Positions 51,650 through 64,000 of a stretch of DNA of 64,000 nt are shown piece by piece. Origin of the DNA: Glandiceps talaboti (taxonomy: Eukaryota > Hemichordata > Enteropneusta > Spengelidae). The stretch lies in NCBI RefSeq assembly GCF_964340395.1, contig NC_135563.1:4696922-4760921 (forward strand), read 5' to 3'. Each line of letters opens with the position of its first letter. Positions within the stretch are counted from its first letter, which is position 1. The position numbers and the translations under genes are program-made. Under the pieces are notes generated by a model. The model was not told the DNA's origin and did no database searches. It worked only from the letters and a program-made list of their open reading frames with translations.

Positions 51650-52450
51650 ATTTAGCCCTGTTGTTACCTTACCATATACACCATCATTTGGCTATTGCTA
51701 TGGGCATGGTCTTGTTGCTAGGCGTATTTCAATACATTTTTAAAATGTTTATTTACTTGTCTATTAATTCACGTTGTTATCTTTGCAATATACACCATTT
51801 GACCGTTACTATGGGCTTGGTCATGTGGCTAGGGATGTTTGCATACATTTTTTGAATGTTTATTCACTTTGTTACCAGTTGATGTAATTATTTTTTGCTA
51901 ATTTCTTATGGTTTTTGCTAAGGGCGTAGACATGGTTGCTCGGGCTAATTGTGTCAAATGTGTGAACAACATCTGCAGAATAGCATTTGTAGAAACATCT
52001 CACCAAATTACGGCCCCATCGACCGAGTACATTTTGAGATATAAGCTTTAACCAAAAGTCACATCTGTACACCTATTTGCATATCAGTGATGAGATCATT
52101 ATATGCTTAATAGTTCTTTATCTACACATCCCCAAATGCATCTCCATTAACTTTCAGCCTAATCTGCACAGTTATTTTGGAATCGTTCACCAAAAAGTCT
52201 CATTCTTAGCTTTAATTTGCATATCACTGACGGAATTACTATGTCATGAACAATCTTAATCTACACACCCTTAAGAACATTACCACGGCCAATCTACCCA
52301 GTAGTTTTGAAATTAAATTGTTTGACCAAAATTTATGTTTTGTGACCCCCTACACAGCTTTCATATGCAATAATTTTCATTTGAAATTTTTTTCCATCGA
52401 CACACCTTTAAATTATTACATAGTGCCCAGCAAAAACCAAGGCAATTGGT
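51650..52450. mobile_element. Composite tandem-monomer element (about 110-bp then about 138-bp units)
   Basis: First array: TGGGC(A/T)TGGTC(T/A)TGT and GCTAGG(C/G) recur with tops at 51701, 51812 and about 51921, period about 110 bp. Second array: units starting CCAAAAGTCACAT/CCAAAAAGTCTCAT/CCAAAATTTATG at 52052, 52190 and 52326, period about 137 bp. In the first two of these, ATTTGCATATCA(C/G)TGA is at 52075 and 52215. ATTTGCAT is the reverse complement of the octamer in the 42-kb and 62-kb elements. The ends are undefined and the class is unknown. Short open frames inside are not conserved between units. Confidence 0.55.
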
Positions 52451-52496
52451 CTGGTGTTTTCTAACTTTAAGTCGTTTACACAATATACATACACCC

Positions 52497-52498
<2 letters not shown>

Positions 52499-52587
<89 letters not shown>

Positions 52588-52691
52588 TGTATGTGTGTGT
52601 GTGTGTGCGTGTGTGCGTGCGTATGTGTGTATGTATGTATGTATGTATGTATGTATGTATGTATGTATGTATGTATGTATGTATGTATGTA

Positions 52692-52728
<37 letters not shown>

Positions 52729-52748
52729 ATATATGTGTGTGTGTGTGT
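52499..52748. repeat. Compound (CA)n-(AT)n-(TATG)n-(GT)n microsatellite
   Basis: CA, AT, TATG, GT/GC, TATG, GT, TATG, GT in succession over about 250 bp. Confidence 0.97.
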
Positions 52749-52789
52749 TGCGTTCGTGTACGTACATGATGTGCTATATAAAAGGTATC

Positions 52790-53692
52790 GGAGAATTACC
52801 ATCATAGCGGTCTGTAGTTAAATTGTGCTGGATTAACCTCTGTAGTATAATATGATACAGATTTGTTTCCGAATATCCGTGTAGTCTGATGTGTCGAAAA
52901 CACTCAGGAATAATGGATACACTCTTTAGTCTTCAGTGGTTGTATTATGATTCTTTATGATAGTCCATATTGTTGTTGCCAAGTGATTTTCAAAACCCGT
53001 TCTAGTTAGTTTAGTAGTAAAGGGGAGAAAAACATGTCTTTGAATAATTCCTTGTGGAATATCATTAACAGGATGATCTTTGTAATATGAGTTTAGAGAG
53101 TTGAAGCTACCTACATGTAAGACTCTAATTACATATTAAGTTTCAAAACATATCAGATAGATGTACACAGTGTGCTAGTATTTAAAAATGAAGTTTAGCT
53201 GTTTGCTGAACTCATTAATTATTAATAATAACCATTAGCTATTTTCACAACAGCTTTTGTGTCCATTGCTGGTATAAATAAATCTTATAGATGTTGCAGT
53301 AATAAACTTTGTATCCTATGCATTATAGATTAGCTTATCTTTCAAAAATGTAATGATTGACAGCCCACTGACGTTTTAAAGGTAAATATTCACAACACAA
53401 TTAATCAGAACATCCCAAAAGACCATAGCTTTGCTTATGCTTTGAATCTAATAATGTTAAATTATGTATCCCTTCTACAAAGACGTTTTACATTCAGAAG
53501 ACGCGGTCACATAAGGTATATTTGATGCCTTGAACAATATATACAATTCAAGTGTTGTAGATATTGCAGTTTCGAAATGTTATACACCATGTTTAGAATC
53601 AGTTGAAACATATGTACTCTTGTTTCCAGCTGTATGTATGTATGTATGTATGTATGTATGTATGTATGTATGTATGTATGTATGTATGTATG
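52790..53692. repeat. Tandem duplication, unit 1 (ends in TATG array)
   Basis: Homologous over its length to 53820-54850 with an offset of 1030 bp. Shared anchors include TATGATACAGATTT, GTTTAGAGAGTT, GACTCTAATTACATATTAAG, CACAACAGCTTTTGT, TGGTATAAAT, AAAGACCATAG, GGATGCCTT/TGATGCCTT and GTTGAAACATA. It ends at (TATG)n, 53633-53692. No frame is preserved between the units. Confidence 0.85.
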
Positions 53693-53819
53693 TCAGCAAC
53701 GAATTAATTGAGGCATCTCTCCTACTCCCAACATTATATTGTTTTTTATATTAGCACATTGAATAACACCAGGGCCAAGATTCGTTAATGTATTCGTGAG
53801 TCTGTCTTTGTACTTTATA

Positions 53820-54850
53820 AACTAGTGAAATATCACCATTGAATGCAACATTTAAATTAGGTTGGATTGACCTCTCAATCATCATATGATACAGATTTCC
53901 GAATATCCGTGTAGTCTGATGTGTCGAAAACACTCAGGAATAATGGATACACTCTTTAGTCTTCAGTGGTTGTATTATGATTCTTTATGATTGCCTAAAT
54001 TGTTGTTGCCGAGGGATTTTTAAAACCGTTTCTAGTTGAGTAGTACGTGGAAGACTACTTTTGTATAATTCCATGTGGAATATAATCATGAAGAAGATGA
54101 GCCGTGTAACATGAGTTTAGAGAGTTTCAGCTGTGTATTATAGACTCTAATTACATATTAAGTTACCAGACAGATGTACTCAGTATGTTAAGAAGAATAG
54201 TTAGAAATTACATTCAGCTCTTTGCCGAAATCATAAATTTTTAATGACAACTATTAATTAATTTCACAACAGCTTTTGTTTCCATTACTGGTATAAATCA
54301 ATCTTATAGATTTTGTAGTTATAAACTTTATATCCTAAAAATTGTAGATTAGCTTCTTTCAATATTTAGTGATTGGCAGCCCACTTGTAATATACACAGC
54401 ATAATTTAAACATATCGTGCCCAAAGACCATAGTTGAGACTATATTTTGAATCCAATAATGTCTGAATAATTTATACAACCGTTGAACAAAGTAGTTTTA
54501 CATTGAAAAAAGTCGGTCTCAGAAAATATATTGGATGCCTTAAACAATCTATACAATTTCAATATTGATGGAGTGAACAGTTTTTAATTTTTTAGACATG
54601 TTTGGAATGAGTTGAAACATACGTACCCTTGTGTCTAACAGTTTCACACACAGTCATTGGAAATGTCAGTTGTAATTCTCATCATACAATACTCTTCTGT
54701 GATAGCATTGAAAGTAATATAATTCCTTCAGTTTTGTATGTATGTATGTATGTATGTATGTATGTATGTATGTATGTATGTATGTATGTATGTATGTATG
54801 TATATGTGTGTGTGCGTGCGTGTGTGCGTGCTTGCGTGTGTATGTATGTA
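53820..54850. repeat. Tandem duplication, unit 2 (ends in TATG array)
   Basis: The second unit carries many substitutions and indels relative to unit 1, except for 53896-53991, which is identical to 52866-52961 over 96 bp. About 95 bp not seen in unit 1 sits just before its terminal (TATG)n. Confidence 0.85.
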
Positions 54851-54884
54851 TGTATGTATGTATGTATTTACGTACGTGCTTGTT

Positions 54885-54946
<62 letters not shown>
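54737..54946. repeat. Compound (TATG)n-(TGCG/TGTG)-(TATG)n-(AT)n-(GT)n microsatellite
   Basis: About 210 bp with five motif blocks; open frames are artefacts. Confidence 0.98.
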
Positions 54947-58016
<3,070 letters not shown>

Positions 58017-58127
58017 CACACGCACACGCACATACATACATACATACATACATACATACATACATACACACATACACACATACATACATACATACATACA
58101 TACATACATACATACATACATACGTAA

Positions 58128-58158
<31 letters not shown>

Positions 58159-58178
58159 CATACATACATACATACATA
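58017..58178. repeat. (CATA)n microsatellite
   Basis: Starts with CACGCA, becomes CATA, interrupted by CGTAATTA near 58123. Confidence 0.98.
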
Positions 58179-61100
58179 AACCATATATGACCTACTATAA
58201 TGAACGTTTATAGTAGTCAATAAGCATAATTCAATATCATGCATATAAAAGTTCAGTTGCACTATAGCTTCGCAGGTATGTGTATTTCTGAAGTATAGTA
58301 TCTAGTCGTACAAACACCGTGTTCACGAAGTCTCACCCATAGTAATTGTAAACACACATAACTCTGACAGATGGTTGTAAATGCATAGTGCAATCCCATA
58401 CTGAAGGTATTCTATTGAGGGTGAGGACGAAACATCCGTTCAGAGGGCAGATTTATATACTACTAGCTTGTCGTGTACTGAAAATCTATTTTAGTCATAT
58501 GCATGGTATTTGTCTATAACAATTTGGACTAAGTATAATGCAACGTCCCTGTAGGAATACAAAACTGTTTCGTTACATATGCCGCTGAAAAGTAATGTGT
58601 ATCTCTCAATGGATGCCACCTAGCTAGTTGAAGAGCTATAGGTTAACCTTGGCATCAACAGCGCATTGTTATATACAAAATTTCGTTTTTTACAAAGTGT
58701 AAGTTTTAAATTATTTTAGATGTATATTGTTGATGGTATTACAGTTTTGCTAAAGTGTTATTCTATTCTCCTGTTATCCTAACTAAGTGCGCTCTAGCCA
58801 AAGCTATCTTAAAGACTATAAACAAGTGGTCGCTTGTCAAAAAAAGAGAGACAACCAACAAACTGTCATTCTTGAATTGAGTCTTCAAATAACCAGGTCA
58901 AAAAGACTCTGCATGAACTTGGCCCGTGATCCAAAATAATTCAGTGGTATTGATGATCACACATTTTCTACCACAATGACGGTGGTCCGTGAAAATTATT
59001 GAAACATATAGGATCATTTCGCATTTCCTATCTTAAGGAAATGAATGCAGAAATAAATAACACAAGGGGTTGATATTTATTTAGTGAAATAACCCATTTA
59101 TTGATGCAAAGTAAATAACAATTATGATATTAATAATGAGATAAGAAGTGAATATTATATTTTCATTATATCTGTATCTAAAGCCCAACGTAATTGCAAA
59201 AGATTATCATTTCTTTAATAAAGGACTTAATATCTCGAACTCTCGAGTTTCTTTTGGACATTCCATGTTATATATAACAGGTATGAGATAAATTCATACC
59301 AAGAAAAAAATATATTGGCCGAAATTGGCATAGTTACATATTCAAAATGTTACAGTACTGACATTAATGAGCTGCAGCTGTGTCAAAATGATGAAATCAA
59401 ACGATATCTAACTATATTGGATTTATTGTGACAAGGAGAGACACGCTAAAATACATGAACAATAACCAAAAGGTAATGTGGACAGATGCTACCAGTGCAT
59501 TAGTACAGTATGGCGCAAACATGAATAACATAAAATCAAACCGATAATGCTGCAATATAATGAGAATATGTAATCTGTTAGTGCCTTTAAATCATCAGAA
59601 CACCAGGGATGGGTTAGAAGGCAATTCTTTATGTTAGATGGGATCACCTACTTACACTAAGAAGGGTGATGAAAACGCGTTCTTTGACCATTGCGGGACA
59701 CTAAACCCTTTTGTCACTATTATTAACCTTTGCCCCCAAATCAAAGATCATTACATTGTACTGCCCCCGAACGTAATAGTTTGACGGGATTATGCAGCGT
59801 CTGTCACTCAGTGCAGTTTAGGCACCGTTCTAAAACATTTTTATTTATGAGTATAAAGCTATTTGTGAATATCTTTGAAATATGGCAGATGGCAGACAGT
59901 TTTGTGTAAAAGGTTAAAGGTCCTTGTCACCGTGGTGAATGAGTTTTTCGAGATAATGCTTCAAGTGTTGGTTTTTCTGAAACTCCACCGTGACGCACTA
60001 AGGTCTGACAATGAATCTATTCTTAAAACTAGACACAATGAGGATTGACATCACAGTGGGTAATGTAAGATCTCTGCCATATACTTCATTTACTGAACAA
60101 TCGGCGCAATGTTTATCCTGTCATAATATGCCTCGGGGTCCAACATCGCGTGACCCGTATGATGTGGTATTAATACAAATCAACAAATAATCACTGGCGC
60201 CATCACTACTGATGACAATACAGGTTGTAAAGAAATTTATATCTGTGTGAATCGTAAAGATGGTGAGTAACCTCTCGATCCGAATATACCAACACCCATA
60301 CTTGGCTGTTACTGTATATTTTAGTACATGTCAAGTAAAACTTTATGTGGATGGAATTTGTTTATTGAATTCTGTAAAATATAATATTGTTATGCAGTTA
60401 AAGAGTCAAAATTTAAATGGCGAGATCAATAGTTCAATGTAGGATAAAGAGAAAATTATCTTAGTTAGGGGTGGGATGGGATAGGGTGGGGAGTTTGAAC
60501 CATTTTACTTCTCATCCTACAAAATTAATTTTACTTTTAATGAAATCTGTATTTTACCCCTATATACAAATATTTCTAGTCATAACAAGATATGGAAGAA
60601 ATTTCGCATTATAGTATGGTACTAAAATACATTAAAATATCAATACTATATCTACTTCTTCCCCACTGCATACTGACTTTTCATTTGTAGTACTACCTAC
60701 TGATTTTAAACTGATTATGCTGTCTGACATTTTTTATCAACTGTTGGCGAATTCACTTAGAAGGGGCGGGATGAGGGTGGGGGTCTGAGACCTAAATAAA
60801 GTAATTTAGTTTTTCAAATCCTACATTGAACTATTGCTCGCGATCCTAGGAGCAACTTGGAATAATCGAAATTTATACAAAGCATTACTTTTTCACGTTT
60901 ATTGCTCGTGCGCAGAATAAGCTTTTCTGCCAGGAAAAGTATCCAGGGTATTTGAAAAGAATAGCAAGAAGGCATGGTATATTGTGAAGTGTGGCGATAT
61001 ATACTAGTCTACCTAAGGACTTCTTTATTTAAGGTCACCAAACTATTTCTCATAGTCGATTCTCATTGATATAAATCCCACACTCGTCCCATTATTGTTA

Positions 61101-61391
61101 ATGGTTAATATTTTGACAGATAAGAATCCTTTTAAGTTGTGCATTGAATAATATAATCTGAAATTTATTGTATAACGGTGTAGGGATTCAAATATTTACT
61201 TAGGCTAAGCCATATTTATACAAATGAAAAACGTAACTACCATGGGATTTATAATTGCACAATATAAATAGTGCCTTTATGCTAAAAGCCTTAGATCACC
61301 AAAGAAACTCCTAGTAGCAGTAAACATCATGAAATAGCTAAAAGTTTGTCTACCTGTCTATATGTCACACACGTACATACAGTGCAAGTAA
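58179..61391. other. No gene seen in about 3.2 kb
   Basis: G-rich patches at 60468-60488 and 60763-60785 (GGGG-rich). The second is followed by GGTCTGAGACCTAAAT and CCTACATTGAACTATT, echoing 46390-46425. No frame over 60 codons has a recognisable feature. Confidence 0.4.
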
Positions 61392-61558
61392 GTGAGTGCG
61401 TGTGTGTGTATGTATGTATGTATGTATGTATGTATGTATGTATGTATGTATGTATGTATGTATGTATTATGTATGTATATATGTGCGTGCGCGTGCGTGT
61501 GCGTGCATGCATGCATGTATGTATGTATGTATGTATGTTTTAATATATGTATGTATGT
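61392..61558. repeat. (GTAT)n microsatellite with GC-rich GTGC interruption
   Basis: TATG tetramers broken at about 61481-61512 by GTGCGTGCGCGTGCGTGTGC. Confidence 0.98.
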
Positions 61559-62347
61559 CAATATGCAAATTGTTCATTCTAAAGCAAACCCTATCCGTGA
61601 TATGTTGAAAACAAAGTCATGACATCATTATCATAACTGTAAAGTTATACATTATGTGCTAAAATAGATGCGATATCACTTATTTGGTGATTACATTAAT
61701 TGTGCAAAAGTATATACAATATGTACACCTAGTTTGATAAAATCCTAAGCTATAGCTACCAATGATGAATTATGCAAATTAGTGAAATGTATGCTAGTAA
61801 CATATCATATCTATAGTATTTACGTTATCCATATCCTTAATGTTTTTAATGAAAGTCTAAACTATTAAACATGGTTATATCCCGTAATTTGTGGATATAA
61901 TTACTTATGTAAATGACTCTGTATACGGAAGGTAAAAGTGGTTTACATGGCAAATTACTCATTGAAGAGCTCATGCATCAGACGTTTATTTCCAAAGAAC
62001 TGCAATACATAAACGTTTGAAAATAGTGATATATCATCAATTCTCACGCTTTGGTATACTCATTTAAGCCCTAAGGTGTACTTATACAATAAGAATCACG
62101 GAACCTCAGGCAATAGTGTAAACCATGTTGATAGGTGGCTGCTCTTTTGAGGTTAACACGCGCTCTAACGCAATGATGAATGGTTTTTGTTATCCATAAT
62201 TTACCAAGGTTGTTTAATAGCTACCCGAGTTGAGTCAGTCCAACAAAAGGTGTCTTCGAATCAGCACATATGCAATAGTTGCATTTTAATAACGTTATGG
62301 AAAATCAACTTTGCAGAGAAATATGTATAACCAGATTTAAACTTAAT
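61559..62347. other. Possibly a decayed copy of the octamer-monomer family; otherwise nothing seen
   Basis: ATGCAAAT occurs at 61562 (followed by TGTTCATT) and 61772 (preceded by GAATT). The monomer consensus between them is too decayed for a confident call. Confidence 0.3.
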
Positions 62348-63826
62348 GCCTCCCGTTAGGGCAAAACCGCAGTTGTTTGGGCCTACACACATTGTTGGAA
62401 TGTAATCCTCCGAACTATAGCTATTATACATGATGTACGTACCAGTTAATTGGAAAATTAAGGATACGAAACTATGAAATTTGAAGCAAACATAGGTAAC
62501 ATAGTTCCTAATTATAGAAAAATCATTCATTATGCAAATTAACCCTTTACCTTATAATTTACATCATCAAGCTTTAAATGACTCATGCACGTCTTTAGCA
62601 CAAATGCATGTATTAAATTTTCTGAAATTTAAAGTTTGCATTCTAAAGACATTGCCAAAATATGGAAATGATTACTTGTGGAAATTACACATAGCAATTA
62701 AAAACCACACAGATAACTACATCAAAACGTATGATTTTTAATAGTTGATGAATCAAGTTAAATGAACCGAAAATCATTAGTTATGTAAATTACTCATTAA
62801 AGTTAAAAAGTATACCAACAGGCTTTAGAGGATGTGTGTGTTTTCTCATGGTTGATGTGTGTGATAAATTAGGAATTTGAAGCATGCATTCCACAGATAT
62901 AGCTCAGCTGCTGAATATAGTTAATAATGTGAATTACCCATTAAAAGTAAAAGCTACATCAAGAAACCCCAGTGCGCATCATTATGGTTGATATATGTAC
63001 CAAGTTATATTTGCAGTTTACTTTCTTAAGATAAAGCCTAATTATTAAAAATCACTAATTATGCAAATTACTCATTAACACTAGAAATCTATGCTAACAG
63101 GCTTTTTTGGACAAGTGCGCTTTCTTATGGTTAATGTATGTGCCAAAGTATATGGGATTTGAAGAGTGCATGATCCAGCTTAATTACTGAATATCATAAA
63201 TTATTCAAATTACTCATTAAAGGTAAAAGGTGTATTAACAAACTTCATAGGACAGGTGCGTATTATCATGGTTGATATATGTACTATATTATATAATATT
63301 TGAAGCTTGCATTACTAAGATAAAGCTTTATTACCTAAAATCATTAATTATGCAAATTTTTCATTAAAACTAAATTACATCAGCAAATTTTATAGGACAT
63401 ATGCGATGATTTGTTATGGTTAACGTAAGCACTGAATTATATTGAAATTGAAGTATGCCTTCTTAAGATATAACCTAATAACCGAAAATCATTAATCATG
63501 CAAATTCATTAAAATTGTAAGCCATATCAACAAACTTTATAGGACATGCGCTTTGTTATGTTTAACATATGAACTAAATTATATTGAAATTAAAGTGTGT
63601 GGTCTTAAGATATTGCTTAATTAGTCGATTTCATTGATATGCAAATTGACCTAATTATTACGAACAGATCTTGCTCAGTTCTAGCCACATTTCATTATAA
63701 CTGAGCCAGCCGTTTTAAAGTAAATGATGACAGAGACAGACACACACACACACACGCACACACACACACACACAGACGGACGGACAGACAGACATCGTCA
63801 TTTCAATACATCCTCTTACGGTAAGT
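62348..63826. mobile_element. Helitron-like octamer-monomer element, longer sibling copy
   Basis: The 5' end GCCTCCCGTTAGGG (62348-62361) corresponds to the 5' end at 42045. The 3' end CATCCTCTTACGGTAAGTAA is a decayed form of the hairpin there. ATGCAAAT is at 62532, 63061, 63350, 63498 and 63639, with decayed sites (ATGTAAAT, ATGTGAAT, ATTCAAAT) in the other monomers. The last part, ACAGATCTTGCTCAG, then ACTGAGCCAGCCGTTTTAAA, then an ACAG/(CA)n run, parallels the first copy in order. About 1.48 kb, with extra diverged monomers on the 5' side. Open frames at 62261-62530 and 62532-62741 are not conserved in the sibling. Confidence 0.7.
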
Positions 63827-64000
63827 AAAAATGATATCCCATGACAAAAAGACTTAATGTTCCCTAGGTTTTAAGACATAACGTTTCACCGTTAAAGAGA
63901 TTTTGTCTATATACATTCCAGGATTTTAAGATATAACTTTGAGAAAAGATAAAATCAATTTGTGTACAGTATGATTCATACACACACATAAACACATATA
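63827..64000. other. No feature seen to window end
   Basis: Short AT-rich flank; a CACACACATA scrap begins near 63980. Confidence 0.45.

Overview
This window looks like non-genic DNA from a large metazoan genome, most likely an aquatic invertebrate. It is visibly AT-rich and packed with long microsatellites of motif TATG/CATA, AT, GT/CA, TGTC/ACAG, GA, CAA and AATT/CAAATT. It holds tRNA-derived SINEs with intact polymerase III boxes, broken LINE fragments, inverted-repeat MITEs and tandem-monomer Helitron-like elements. There is no sign of bacterial or organellar gene organisation. The species cannot be fixed from the sequence alone; mollusc, hemichordate and cephalochordate genomes all have this texture. 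I found no host protein-coding exon I could defend, no rRNA and no canonical tRNA gene. Most open frames above 60 codons are translations of microsatellites or chance frames.

Layout. Positions 1-9000 hold one short-TIR MITE (583-916), a 430-bp CATA array, a tandem 155-bp duplication (3414-3726), an AT/GT array seeded by a dispersed-repeat tail, and the start of a minus-strand T-rich repeat. Positions 9.9-12.2 kb look like one 2.3-kb non-coding element with long inverted arms, each arm carrying its own hairpin. Positions 14-18 kb carry two SINEs, a reverse-transcriptase scrap, twin CRE palindromes and two inverted-repeat clusters. Positions 18.6-28.7 kb are mostly featureless apart from a second MITE copy and a hairpin. 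Positions 28.7-39 kb contain a 0.4-kb MITE, a long palindrome around 100 bp of AT repeat, a third SINE, a second copy of the T-rich repeat and the densest microsatellites. Positions 39.6-40.1 kb are a LINE C-terminal relic.

The right third holds a 1.08-kb Helitron-like element made of about 146-bp monomers that each carry an ATGCAAAT octamer (42.0-43.1 kb), a third MITE copy (45.6-45.9 kb), a truncated endonuclease-domain LINE relic (49.9-50.5 kb), a second tandem-monomer element (51.65-52.45 kb), a 1.03-kb tandem duplication with one 96-bp block kept identical (52.8-54.9 kb), and a longer sibling of the octamer element (62.35-63.83 kb).

Nothing here works together as a gene system. The organising theme is mobile elements and the microsatellites they seed: several of the longest simple repeats abut, or lie inside, recognisable element ends. 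The best candidates for something not yet described are the octamer-monomer elements, the duplicated 1.03-kb unit with its invariant block, and the 2.3-kb long-inverted-repeat element.
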